Assembly (NCBI GenBank): GCA_947623455.1
Contig: OX392536.1
Coordinates: forward strand, 30,261,465-30,325,464
Source: Mimachlamys varia
Lineage: Eukaryota > Mollusca > Bivalvia > Pectinida > Pectinidae
Length of the DNA stretch: 64,000 bases
Reading direction: 5' to 3'
This document shows positions 20,101 through 35,100 of the stretch, piece by piece; within the stretch, counting starts at the first letter, position 1; the number at the start of each line of letters is the position of its first letter. A program made the translations under genes and the position numbers. The notes beneath the pieces were generated by a model. It saw only the letters and a program-made list of their open reading frames with translations, was not told the DNA's origin and searched no databases.

Positions 20101-23100
20101 GGGTGCACTCCGCCAATGTAGTGGGTTCCTTTGATGGAGGGCAGTATTTTTGACCAACAGAGGATCGGCAATTGCGCCTACTCAGTCAGAACCAAGATGG
20201 TAACAGGATCAAAACAGAAATTTCTTATATATGTCAAATGATAACGTGTCCACACAAACACCAACATCAAATTTACACACAAAGTGATAAAGCTTTCAAA
20301 GACGTCAATAGAACTTTTATCACAGACTGTAATGTCCAGTTTAATCAAAGAGACACTTTTGTTGACAAAAATAACAACCACTATAGTATCTAACCTCTCC
20401 TTTTGGTAACATTTTCCAACACTCATAACAGTATAAAAGACGAATTTGCCAATGTCAGAAGTTAATTTTTGTGTAGAGCGGTACAAAATATATTTTGATC
20501 TGAGTGAATTTGTCAAAATAATGTAAATTCTAAAAAAGGTTGAATATATAATTACACAAATATATTTTTAATGGAAAAATAAAAACAAAAACACGAGAAC
20601 GTTTTGTAGATTTATGATGTCAAAGATCTGCTTTGTAATGTAAGCATATCCTTTGCTGTTGCAGTGACCTATCTTTGACAACTACACCGGAAGTTATATC
20701 TCCGAACTTTAGTGAAGACATAAGATGACACATAATGAGGGTCATGTGACAGCATTAGATGAATCGGTTGAAGGCCTATGTAGACATTGTTTATCAAGAC
20801 TAACCAAAAACCAAAACGAAGAAAGATACAAATTCCTCAGAAAAGATGACGTAACACACACATATGTTGCACCTTTTAAATTTTTTGTAATAGATAGAGT
20901 ATGCCATAATGAATTAAACTGCATCATGCAGCTGTTTCGTCCTCCCAGGACTCTTTAGTGATGCGTTAAACGTTATATGCTTTTGTTAAATTGGGATAGA
21001 AAATGTTGAAAATGAAAATGCAATAACATATTTTCCAAAGAAGATATGTGAAAGCATCATAAAGACATTCGAAACAAGGATAGCGGAACTTAGGGTGTGA
21101 AAAGAATACAAATGCTATGAGGCCGAATTCATTGTGTGAATGTTCAAAAAGCATACTGCAGGAAGCAGTGCTGAAAACAATGACATCGAAACCTTAGAAC
21201 GGATAGTAAAGAAAAACAGAAGCGAATAGAGCTAAAAGAAATCCAAAAGCATGATTTTTTAAAGAGATAAGGGGAAATCTAGGAGGAACTAACATACTTG
21301 TGTTTGACACCAAAGTACAGAGCTCCAGGGCCAGATACATGAGAAATCTAGAGAGCACGAACAAACATAGGCGGAACCAGATTTGAATTGTTAGAAACAT
21401 TTTTGAAGTTAAATTGTATCAGATATACCCACCGAAACGTGTCAGAAAGGAAGTTGAAAACAAAACAATTAAGAATTAACAAATAAAAGATGTACTACTA
21501 ATATTCGTGATCAACAAATCTCCAAATGATCCAAAATTAGTCTCGTTTAAAACTCAACAACAGAGATATTTTTGCGTGATAAGTCAATATTGACTGGGGT
21601 TGCAGCCGCGGAATAGAGAGAGAGGCTGACCTACAGGTATTATACTGAGAGTAAACAATGGTATGCGACTTGGTCGTGAGACTACATCCACAGGATTGTG
21701 TTCATATACATGGAAGGGAACACTGGGAACATTTTTACATATTACCTCGTTGAGACAGACCTTAAGAATCAGAAGCAAGCAGACAAGTACATTGGAGTAG
21801 CAATTGATAGTGATCCATATATGAAAAAAATCATGTTCTATATTGTCTATCACAACGAAATCCAGACAACAAATCATTATTCCATTTTAAGTAAGTTAGA
21901 AATAATCTGGTTCAAACTAGGTACAATTAACGATGAAGTGATACACAGAAAGTAGAACTAGCGTAGTAACCGTGCTGAAAAAAAATCGTCTTTTTTACAC
22001 ACAGAATAAAACAGGGTTGTATGGCAGAGCTGTATTAATTTATTCATAAAAGTGCGACAAAGAAGTTAAAGGAAATCATTGAAAGATGTACCACACCCTT
22101 ACTATATCCAGTTATCTACAGACCAAAGTTGTGTGGAATTATTCATAAGAAAAATAAAGTACCTGGCAGTAGTTAAACTTGTAAAAGAGACATAGAGGTT
22201 ACACAACGAGTGGTTTTGGATATGGAATTTATTTCACTAGAGTTAATTATTTTTTAAAAGGTACAAAAGACGCGAACTTTAGCGAGTGTCTTTTGTAACT
22301 TTTAAAAAATAATTAACGAGAGTGAAATAAATTCCATATCCAATAACCTCGAGTCGTGTGACCTGTTTCTACCACAATGATTTTTAGTCGGCAGTTGCAG
22401 TGTTGTTTTTTGGAGTGAATCGCAGATTTGCGGGAAATCACATCATCTCGAATACATTCCCGCCAAGTTGTGACGACGTCAACAATCGATGACGTCGTCA
22501 ACAATCCACATTTCCGGTCAAAGTTAAACTTCTCAACCAATCAAAAGTCCGGAAGGTCATATTCCACTAGTGGTATATAACATATATTTATTCAACAGTC
22601 AGCACGTTTATACAATGGTCTGAGAGTGGAATAACAGAGGGTATTGTGGTAGAAATTATGATCAACAATGATAAGAAATATGGTGCTATACTGGATTATT
22701 AAAACCACACCCAAAGAGGAAAGATGTCGATATAGTGACGAACAATGACGTTTATTGACGCTTATACAAAATGCTGATTCATTACGTAATTTCAAAGCAG
22801 ATTTGTTGTTTGTAGTACCTTTTCAATTGGACATTATTGATATTAAACAATTATGTTTGCAAAGAAAAGCTAACGACAGTTCAGACAAAATATTTAGGTC
22901 GCTCTGCTCCTCAATAAATGTCATCAAATTAAAGAAGTTATAGTGTATTAAAATGTATTTATTAGAAATATGAATGTAATGATATGTTCGGATCAGTTAT
23001 AAAGATTATGTAAACAAACAAGTTACCGGAGTGTTTCCCAGAATTAATCCTTTACTAAACGTCTGCCTTTGAAGATCCAACACTAGTTTCTGTCGCAGGG

Positions 23101-26100
23101 AGCCATTGACGAATTTTATTTCTCCATACAATCCATTTCTTGTCATCTGTGGGTAAAAAGGGGAAACGTTCCAAAATTTATTAAAACATTGACAGATGGT
23201 TGTTAAATTCATGGTCGTATTAACTGTATATAGGAAATATCACATGTTGGTAAAAAGGGAAAATTAATGTTACAAAGATTGTTCAGCCATAGACAGAACG
23301 TTGTTAGATTCATGGTTGTATGAACTGTATTTAGGAAATATCACATGAAGTTAAAAAGGGAAAAGTAATGTTACAAAGACTGTTCAGCCATAGACAGAAC
23401 GTTATTAGATTCATGGTTGTATGAACTGTATATAGGAAATATCACATGAAGGTAAAAAGGGAAAAGTAATGTTACAAAGATTGTTCAGCAATAGACAGAA
23501 CGTTGTTAGATTCATGGTTGTATGAACTGTATTTAGGAAATATCATATGTTGGTAATTGTTCAACCATAGACAGAACGTTGTTAGATTCATGGTTGTATG
23601 AACTGTATATAGGAAATATCATATGTTGGTAAAAAGGGATAAGTAATGTTACAAAGATTAATAAATAAATTTATAAATGAAAAAAAAAGAAAAATGAATG
23701 AATGAAAACAGGAAGGATTGAAAGACTAATGAACGAATGAATGAATGAATATGTAGCTGTAAGTAATGGAATATTATGCATGAATATAACTAAAGCGTGT
23801 GGCGTGTGATAACCCTCCTGCGTGAGGACATGATTGTACAGAGGTTGACCACATGATCACAACCTTGATGGTATCTCCCAAACTATTTCTGGAATACAAT
23901 TTTATAAAAAAAAATGTTACAAAAATTGTTCAGCCATAGACAGAACGTTAATAGATTCATGCTAGCTAGTTTTCTTTTTTTTCTTTCTACCTGTGATCTT
24001 AATCCTTTCTCCTAGAGTGATATACTATACGATAATCCCGATTTCATCAATGTTCCTTAAGTTAAAGAAATTCCCTATCTTCAAAGTCTCAATAGGAAAG
24101 CTTTACAGAGTTTAAGGAAATTTCCTTAACTAAAGATTACTTTCTCAACTCCTGTGATGGAGATTTTGAAGTTCAAGAATTTCTTAGAATTTGATGAAAC
24201 TGGAGCCAGATCTCTGGCGGTGTTATCCTGAACGATATGAATAATCAAGAGTTATACAATTAACTGTGTCGGTTGTCAGAGAGCCAAATCATATTTGATG
24301 TAATCTGTCATGTTCGATGACTGAAGGGAAAATCATGTTATATAAGCATTGAGTTTTATTTTTGTATCGTTTCAGATACCCGAAAACAAAATCGAGTTTC
24401 ATATCAATTCTATATAGAGTTATATATAATATATCTGAGAGTAAAAATCAAGTTCGATATCACACGTTCGGGAGTAAAATCCAGAACCCTTATAAATTAT
24501 AAATAAAAAAATAAAACCAATGTTATCAAACGAATACACATGTTTGTTTGACAAAGATATAAGTAATATTTCATATTGACACTGTAGAGTACGTGATGTC
24601 ATACTTGTTTGAAGGCGGCGATGATCATCTTGCTCTGTTTGTAGAGGAGGTCGGTGGAGTTGCTGACACCGTAACACTCATCCCTAGGCACGGAGAACGT
24701 TTCGTTAGGACGTGTACTTTTCAAAACCTCACCCAACATCATTTGGAAGTCGTAGAGAAATATTTCATCCAGCTGGCAACAAATTAAAAATGCTTTTTGA
24801 ATGAAATGATGAAGACAATGCCACAATAATGACTAAGCGAGTTTTAATATCTCTGTACTAAGGTATAGTTGTTAATATTCGCGAGGGTTTTAATTTCACA
24901 TCGATATTTTTTAAAATCTATATTGTTGCTATATTATTATAATCTAAGTTTCCCAATAAGTTATGATTATCGCAATAAAAACCCTGAAAATAATATCCAG
25001 ATAGGATATCACGAAGCTTTTCACCCTCGACTTTTAACAAATATAGAGTAATTATTTACGTTGTTATAAGTGTCTGTATGGGTAAATCAGATACATAATC
25101 AAAATTGATTTTGTCATTTAGAAAGTAATTTTGCAAATACTTCCCATTGTGTCGTTTACGATATATTTGTACAATAAATATCATCTCGGAATGACGTGCT
25201 GTCAAAGAAAGAGCCTTAAATCAAAACCTCTTATAAATATGAGGGCTTAAATCAAACTGCATTTCAGAGGAGGCAGTGCGTAGCATACCTGGATATCGAA
25301 TGAGCTGAATGGGTAGTTGTTGGGGAGTATGTTGCTGATGGCTGTGATATAATCATCCAGCTTATCAAAGTTGTGCTTCCCATTGATTCGTATGACGCTG
25401 CCTGTTTTACACTTGTGACAGTTCAGATTGGAACCCTTTTGAAAAACAAATACATTCGGTTACTTAGAAAAATGCCAAATAATAATTGGTAAGGCATACA
25501 GATGTGATTCTTACAGAAGGAAATATATTTACTGTCCACCTTCTGAGAGGATTGCCCAGTAGGTGGGTGTGAATAGTGTCTACCAAGAGGTTTATTTTTA
25601 TGTTAAAATATAAACCTATCTTATATTTTGAAAATATAAACCTATCTCATTTTTTGAAAATATAAACCTATCTCATATCTTTAAAATATAAATCCATCTT
25701 ATATTTTTGAAAATATAAACCTATCTTATATCTTGAAAATATAAACCTATTTTATATCTTTAAAATAAAAATATATCTTATATCATGAAAATATATTTAC
25801 ATTTGCGCTGCAACCCACTATATGAAGATAACCAGCAAAAATGCTTTTCATAAAAGTATGAAAGCAATGGTTCTCGAGACGTAGCACGTGGTTTAATTAT
25901 GACGTCAAAGATCAAGCTTGTTCAATGAGAGTCTTGTCGCGCCGCTTCAAATAACATGGAGATTGCCCTTGCGTCAAACGCTCAAATGACTAATTATTAT
26001 CATTGGCGCCAATTTTTTTCAAGCTGGACTGTTCCACCAATGTCGTTAAAATGACGACACATATACAAACGCAGGTAATAAACTATTAATTGGAAAATAT

Positions 26101-29100
26101 ATAAATGAGGTTAAGCAATTATTCTATAGTAAAAATGTAAATATATGGATTGAAAGTCATTTTTTTAACTTTCATAGTGCTATGAAAGGTCAGCCGTTAC
26201 ATTCATATTTAACATGAAGCCCTAGCGGGCTTCATTCAATATGGATGTAACGGCTGACCTTTCATAGCACTATGAAAGTTAAAAAAATGACTTTCAATCC
26301 ATATATAAAGTAGCGTTATGGTCCTGGACTTTATGGGATAAGGTGTTAGTTTTCTTGTTTGGTGATTTTGTCATTATTAATTCTTTATTCGGTGTATAAC
26401 TATTTAGAAATCGAAATATTAAGCTTTTATGAATGTAGACAAAGACATGCGGAGAAAATTCTCCTGATGTGTAATCCAACAAATATATTTTATGGGGTTT
26501 TATCAGATTTGAATATGGGAATGCCGATCACTATTGATAGCTATTTCCCTTGTCGGAAATATTTTGTAAAGAATAGTTTCGGTTCCAGATTTAGATCTGA
26601 GATATTCAATCGAGATACATGATTGAGTATTACATTTTCCGCTATACAATAAACATTAATTCACTCGAAAGCCGATAAAGTCACCAAAGGTTGTAAGTGG
26701 ATTCGTAAATAAGAATGATCCATTAGAATTCAATCTGCACCCTTTCCCTGACCCCGGGACCATGAAACAATCGTAGGTTTTTTTTAAATGTGTTATATAT
26801 GAAGTACCCAAGGCGTGAAATCGATAGAGGAGTATTATCATTAGAATATTTTCACTGAGAGGTATAGCAGAAAAGTCGTAAGTAACTTGACTTTACAGTA
26901 AAGGAGAGGTTCGGTTTTGTCACCCTTAAAACAATGTAGGCAAGATATATGCAGGAATTTTTTTTTAATGATCGAGTATTAAGTGTTACATAAAACACTA
27001 GGGCGAGATTAAAAACAAAGTCAAATTGAATTTCATTGACACGTTACAAAACCATTCTTACTAAAACGACTACGCGAACCATCGTCGTATGTCCATGGCA
27101 CAATTTCCATATATAGAATACCTGTTGTCCTTATTCAATCGTCTGCGATGGTTCATTTAAAAAGGTATTTGCTTGACAAAACATAAAATGCAATATCTAT
27201 TGAATAACATACAGAGGGATCACCAGTGTAAGGTTTTAATCGATACATATTTTAACATACATTTATGTTTACATTGATATCGATCTGGATTTAACATTTA
27301 AATCACATTTGAAATGCTAATAACCTCATAAAACCTTTATAATTGGTGGTATTATACGATTTCACGTGTGTCTGTGCCAAGGACACAGCATGCATTTAAA
27401 ATCAAGTGTATATCTTTTGTTGACTTATATCGGTTTTTTTTTAAATACCCGCAGGTCTACTTTTATCTTGAACCCGAATCTACTTCCAACTACACGATGT
27501 ATTTTATGAACAGTATTGATTTGATAGAACAGAACAGGTGGGACAGCGATATTCTGTCAACTTTACAATATCTGTGTACAACATCGATGTAACAGCGTCC
27601 ACATATAACATGTACACGGGAATGTTGATATGTAAACTACTGAATACCCTGTAATCTTTGTTTTAACAGTTACGACCAAAAATAAATAAATTACAGAATA
27701 CCGAAGCGTTAACAAAACCATAATCCGAAAGATAATTAACGAAGGAAACACGAATTTGCAGAAAATCAAACAACCATTTCACTGTGCTTTGTCCATCTTA
27801 ATACTATCAGTGGTATTGACGTCACAAGAATAAACAAATCAACGTTAAAAATGTCTCGAAACAGTTGAAGCATAACATGTCCCGAAACATTTGAAGCATA
27901 AAATGTCTCAAAACATTTGAAGTTTTTTTCAACAGATCGAGCTAAAGAGAAGATCTCTCTAGCCGAGTGGTATATTGCTGCTAGTATTTACCAGGGTTAC
28001 ATAAAGTAATAGTTGTCTATGTAAATATTTATCTACACTTGACTATCAAATGGAAAACTAAAAAAACCGAATCGTCAGAAAACAATTTTCTAAACTCAAA
28101 CGATTAAACTAAAGGCAAAATATGAACAAAAGAAAGTTCACATGTAAACCTTTGAGAATAACAAGAGAATAAGACGAGTATTCCGGAATAATAAGCGTCT
28201 TTTTCTTCACTGACAACATTCGCCATTTAAATATTGACCAACACAACCGTTGTTAATGATTTTACTATATTTATTTGATTGACAAAACAAAACATTATTG
28301 ATATTTTAAGCAGTAGAGATAGGAATAAGGATGACGTAACACACACATATGCTGCACCTTGTAAATTTAAAATAAGTAAGATTATTGGTAACTAATAATG
28401 GTTGAAAGATGGAGCCAAGATATCTATCAAGGTACTAATTAGATAGTAAGATATGAATCTATGAGTGTGTTAGTTCCTTTTGATTTGATGTACCAAGATA
28501 TTTTACTAGGCTAATTATACATTACAAATAATGAATTCAGATTTCAACGTATCTAGATACCAGTCCACTGATAAATATTCACGATCGAGATGCTATTTAA
28601 GTGGCTTTAAATAAAAATATACCTCCCAACCCTTTTATAATGGAAATAAGACATTGATACATTATTAATTTTTTACCGTTATCTGAACCCCTTGATACTG
28701 TGTATTGACTGTTAAATGTCTGCATGGATTATAATTAGTATAAGCTATTACTCTGTTTTGTCCATGTAGGACCGTGTCGATCGATCTAAAGAACCCGTGC
28801 CATGGTTGTATGTACCCTGTATTGATTCGCCTACTATATTGACTGTAGTCCTAGCTACTAGTCATAACAGCCATTAGCCTGTAGTTACTGACAATACCAA
28901 ACACATTAACCGCGAGGAGCGCAATTCATGTGTCTGTAGTGCAGGTATTCAATCAACTCACTCTCCAGTGTTAGAAACACGATTTTTGTCCTATTTACAG
29001 ATAGGAAAATCCACAAACGACTTAGTTACTATACACGGCACACTACTGTGGGAACACTAATGTGACGTCATAATATAAATGACATTACACTTGTGTACAT

Positions 29101-32100
29101 GACGTCACGCTGTTCTCTCAGTAGTGAAAAATGACTCTTCCATAATTGAGGAGAATCATTGAAAATATATTAGTTAGACTGTTTCTCATGTTATGTAACA
29201 TATAGAATCTATCACTCATGTCCATGTTATATTGCCTTGATTACTGGATTTAGTTTCAGAAGAAACTCGGCAATGAACAGGGAAAGGACACAATCTAAAC
29301 TCGAAATCCATGAAAAGTTCTACCTCATCAATAAACAGGAAATGGACACAATCTGAACGAACTGAGGACGCTTCAGCAAGAAAAGCGGAAGCTATAAACG
29401 TTCCATAGAAAAAGCAAGTTACTAGTTAGTATTTATATATCTATATGGTGCTATCGTTATGATAGTTTTAGTCGTGTATATCGGAAATTTTTTTCTGTAG
29501 ACAGCCTACAATGTTATATATAGTGAACAAATCCTCGAAGCTAAAAGATAGTGAGATCTTATAACGAGACGAAGATCATATATCAAAAAGGGTTGATCGT
29601 GTGTGACATAGACTCCGTAAGTTATTTATCTACAAGATGCAGGATCGGGATTCGCGAATAAATGGCGAAAAAATTAGGAAAATGATCGGTAATCAACTAT
29701 GTAATGTAAACTCCTGAATGTGGAACAGGTCCCAGCGCAGTAGAGCAGAGTGATAATGTGGAACAGGTCTGAGAGCAGTAAAGAGAAGTGATAATGTGGA
29801 ACAAGTCCCAGAGCAGTAGAGAAGAGTGATAATGTGGAACAGGTCCCAGAGCAGAAAAGCTAAATGACAATGTGTAACAGGTCCCAGAGAAGTAGAGCAG
29901 AGTGATAATGTGGAACAGGTCCCAGAGCAGAAAAGCTAAATGACAATGTGTAACAGGTCCCAGAGCAGTAGAGCAGAGTGATAATGTGTAACAGGTCCCA
30001 GAGCAGTAGAGCAACGTGATAATGTGGAACAGGCCCCAGAGCAGTAGAACAAAGTGATAATGTGGAAAGGTCCCAGAGCAGTAGAGCAGAGTGATAATGT
30101 GTAACAGGTCCCAGAGCAGTAGAGCAGAGTGATAATGTGGAACAGGTCCCAGAGCAGTAGAGCAACGTGATAATGTGGAACAGGTCCCAGAGCAGTAGAA
30201 CAAAGTGATAATGTGGAACAGGTCCCAGAGCAGTAGAACATAGTGATAATATGTAACAGGTCCCAGAGCAGTAGAGCAGAGTGATAATGTGGAACAGGTC
30301 CCAGAGCAGAAAAGCTAAATGATAATGTGTAACAGGTCCCAGAGCAGTAGAGCATAGTGATAATGTGGAACAGGTCCCAGAGCAAAGTGATAATGTGGAA
30401 CAGGTCCCAGAGCAGTAGAGCGAAGTGATAATGTGGAACAGGTCCCAGAGAAGTAGAGCAGAGTGATAATGTGGAACAGGTCCCAGAGGAGTAGAGCAGA
30501 GTGATAATGTGGAACAGAGCTAAATGATAATGTGGACCAGGTCCCAGAGCAAAGTGATAATGTGGAACAGGTCCCAGAGCAGTAGAGCAAAGTGATAATG
30601 TGGAACAGGTCCCAGAGAAGTAGAGCAGAGTGATAATGTGTAACAGGTCCCAGAGAAGTAAAGCAGAGTGATAATGTGGAACAGGTCCCAGAGCAGTAGA
30701 GCAGAGTGATAATGTGGAACAGGTCCCAGAGCAAAGTGATAATGTGGAACAGGTCCCAGAACAGTAGAGAGAAGTGATAATGTGTAACAGGTCCCAGAGA
30801 AGTAGAGCAGAGTGATAATGTGGAACAGGTCCCAGAGCAGTAGAACAAAGTGATAATGTGGAACAGGTCCCAGAGCAGAAAAGCTAAATGATAATGTGGA
30901 ACAGGTCCCAGAGCAGTAGAGCATAGTGATAATGTGGAACAGGTCCCAGAGAAGTAGAGCATAGTGATAATGTGGAACAGGTCCCAGAACATTAAAGCAG
31001 AATGATAGTGTGGAACAGGTCCCAGAGCAAAGTGATAATGTGGAACAGGTCCCAGAGCAGTGGAGCGAGGTGATAATGTTGAACAGGTCCCAGAGCAGTA
31101 GAGCAGAGTGATAATGTGGAACAGGTCCCAGAGCAGTAGAGCAACGTGATAATGTGGAACAGGTCCCAGAGCAGTAGAGCAGAGTGATAATATGTAACAG
31201 GTCCCAGAGCAGTAGAGCAGAGTGATAAAGTGGAACAGGTCCCAGAGCAGTAGAACATAGTGATAATATGTAACAGGTCCCAGAGCAGTAGAGCAGAGTG
31301 ATAATGTGGAACAGGTCCCAGAGCAGAAAAGCTAAATGATAATGTGTAACAGGTCCCAGAGCAGTAGAGCATAGTGATAATGTGGAACAGGTCCCAGAGC
31401 AAAGTGATAATGTGGAACAGGTCCCAGAGCAGTAGAGCGAAGTGATAATGTGGAACAGGTCCCAGAGAAGTAGAGCAGAGTGATAATGTGGAACAGGTCC
31501 CAGAGAAGTAGAGCAGAGTGATAATGTGGAACAGAGCTAAATGATAATGTGGACCAGGTCCCAGAGCAAAGTGATAATGTGGAACAGGTCCCAGAGCAGT
31601 AGAGCAAAGTGATAATGTGTAACAGGTCCCAGAGAAGTAGAGCAGAGTGATAATGTGGAACAGGTCCCAGAGCAAAGTGATAATGTGGAACAGGTCCCAG
31701 AGCAGTAGAGCGAAGTGATAATGTGGAACAGGTCCCAGAGCAGTAGAGCAGAGTGATAATGTTGAACACGTCCCAGGGCAGTAGAGCAGAGTGATAATGT
31801 GGAACAGGTCCCAGAGCAGTAGAGCAACGTGATAATGTGGAACAGGTCCCAGAGCAGTAGAGCAGAGTGATAATGTGGAACAGGTCCCAGAGCAGTAGAG
31901 CAGAGTGATAAAGTGGAACAGGTCCCAGAGCAGTAGAGCTAAATGATAATGTGGAACATGTCCCAGAGCAGTAGAGCAAAGTGATAATGTTGAACACGTC
32001 CCAGAGCAGTAGAGCAGAGTGATAATGTGGAACAGGTCCCAGAGCAGTAGAGAAGAGTGATAATGTGGAACAGGTCCCAGAGCAGAAAAGCTAAATGACA

Positions 32101-35100
32101 ATGTGTAACAGGTCCCAGAGAAGTAAAGCAGAGTGATAATGTGGAACAGGCCCCAGAGCAGTAGAGCTAAATGATAATGTGGAACAGGTTCCAGAGCAGT
32201 AGAGCTAAATGATAATGTGGAACAGGTCCCAGAGCAGTAGAGCTAAATGATAATGTGGAACACGTCCCAGAGCAGTAGAGCAAAGTGATAATGTTGAACA
32301 CGTCCCAGAGCAGTAGAGAGAAGTGATAATGTGGAACACGTCCCAGAGCAGTAGAGCAGAGTGATAATTTGGAACAGGCCCCAGAGCAGTAGAGCAGAGT
32401 GATAATGTGGAACAGGTCCCAGAGCAGTAGAGCAGAGTGATAATGTGGAACAGGTCCCAGAGCAGTAGAGCTAAATGATAACGTGGAACAGGTCCCAGAG
32501 CAGTAGAGCAAAGTGATAATGTTGAACAGGTTCCAGAGCAGTAGAGCAGTATGATAATGTGGAACAGGTCCCAGAGCAGTAGAGCAAAGTGATAATGTGG
32601 AACAGGCCCTAGAGCAGTGGAGCAGAGGAATAATGGGCGACTGCAACGGTTATGATGGAGAATCAACTTTAGTATGCCTACTGGTTTTGATAAAAAAATA
32701 TGCCTTATTTATCACTTTTAGAACGTTTCTTTTACTTAAATGTGACCTAGGTTTACATGACGAGTGTCGTTGATGGAGCAGAAGACGCTTATTCTTCCGG
32801 AAAACTTGGTCTTGTTATATTGTTTTTTTTTGCAAGAAAAGGTCTCTCCATTTAAACCTTTCCTTTGCCCCTAGATTTATCGATTTGGAGTTCGGGTTAT
32901 GGTAGGTATGGTATATTCTTGTTATTTTGAACAAGGTTGGTTTTAGTGAATCAATTGCGATATGTAAGTTATTACTAAGGGAAGGAAGGTTAACGACAGT
33001 AAAGTTGAGACCGCCTGATCTCTGATACAGTTCTGTAAAGGAGAACTATCGCATTGAAGGTAACGTAAAGATACGATGGAGGTTAAAAATAGACTGCAGA
33101 ATATTTCATTTCAGCTTATCAAAGATAAAAGGAGATCCAATAGCACTGGAACATCCTGTTACTCAATAACAACGCATAATTGATAGGCTGAAATTGAAAT
33201 TAAATGGCAAAGCAACTATGTTTCAAAGCTAATATGTACATTTGTGGCACTCCTATTAGTTATTGGAATACAGTATCTGTTGACATTTCTACATATGCAT
33301 ACTAGTAATAATTCTATAATACGAAACAACATGTATGCTAAATAGATCTAAGAATAAAGAAACTAGTGGTTCTGTTCTAGTATAATACAGATTATTAGAC
33401 AAGAGTAAATCAAAAATAAATAAATAAAAACACACGAACACGAGCCGTATGCGTCTGGTCTGTTGTAATAACACACACACTTAAAATACGAAAATGGATT
33501 TGTTTCTTCTGATATGAGACGATAAAGTGACGTCATACCTTGCTGAGGACGAACCAATTATACTTTTCCTCGAACATGTTGAGGGAGTGAACCTAGAATA
33601 AATCAAACGTTATGGTCAGGAATTATCATCTTTGTATGTAAATCACACTTGAGATACGTATATAAATATATATATATTAAAAAAAAAATGATATATTTCT
33701 TTCAAATCAGTAACCAATAACTTTAATTTAAAAAAGATTCACCAGAAACTGCAAATGCACTATTTCAGGTGTTGAAAAAAGCAATAAGCTATGGTTAGTA
33801 GGGGGAAATGTATCAACTGTGTCATGAAAATCAATGAGCAACCACAATTCGAACAGAAATTTTGATTTGCGATAAACATGGCACAGACATCACTCTTGTA
33901 CCAGGAAACTATTCTGTTTAGTCTTATTTTGATACAAAGTGTAAATATGGATAATCATATTAAGTATTAATCCAATAAACATGTTTCGTTTAATTCCCCG
34001 TAATAAACGATGTGTATTGACTTCGTGTAACAAAATTACCATTCCTAGCAGTGCGGTGATCGTGCTCGAATTACTAAGCACGAAGAAGACTTTGATTTCG
34101 AGGTCTTTGAGACGCTTTAACTGGGAAGACAGTGCTGCTTCATCTTGGGAAATTTCCTGATACAAATGCTGGGTGGGAACACCCGTCAAAATTCTCTTCG
34201 GTATCACGTGGAGATCTTTCACATAAAATGGGTAAAGGATAGTCTTAATTTCATGTATAATATAAAAAGTTAGAACGAACGTGAACGCATCTGTGATATA
34301 ATTTAAATTTGAAGTACAATATATATCTACTTTTCCTACACAATTTGTTTCATAACTGTCGAAACCAATGTACGACGTCGACAACAATGAGCCAGACCCA
34401 GCGAAATCAATCACCCGAGGCGAAACAGGATATTCGCATAACTGCAGTCAATAGTGCTATTTGAAATAGATCGTTATTTTCTCTTTGAAAGCACAAGGGA
34501 TGAAAAGAAATACAATGCAACCCACACATTCAATATTTTAGATTGGTATATGTGTATCATATCGTGCCTTATGCATAAATAACACGTATTGTCGTAGTTT
34601 ATTCACCATCATTCACCCTGATATAGGAATACAGTACATGTCGCATCAGAACGTCAACGTATTTACACATAGGAGCTTTTAACGCATAGACAGCATTGAA
34701 AGGCTTTTGATATATGCAGTTTAGAAGAGTATTGATTGAGGAAACAAAAATACCCCCAGCTGTGACATGTTGTTCATGTTACGATGCGTATCTCTTCTTT
34801 AATAGTTAATGATATGTATGTAGTTCATGTCATGATCATTACCGAATGATTCGTCATATAAAATGGCGACTTTGGTGAGATTTTCATGTTTAACAATATC
34901 GGGTATGATATGAAACATGGCCGACCCAGGAGGCTCTACTGCTAGGTGTAGCTGTGGGTGGAAGTCAACAGGAAGCAGCGTTGATTGGTCCACCAATGTG
35001 AAGTAGGCCATGCCAAGTGTGCGTGCGAAAGATCGAATCAAGGGGCCAACCGCGGGGGCAGTAGCATCGAGCAAAGCAAAACCACCTTTGTTCATGCTTG

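Noticed and set aside
21650..21960. Plus-strand open stretch of 85 codons
   Set aside because: No recognisable motif, splice sites or neighbours; consistent with chance in intron sequence.
29697..32666. Minus-strand open frames with [21 protein letters not shown] repeats
   Set aside because: They are products of the 38-bp minisatellite in an IR25a intron, open in overlapping frames; no coding evidence.
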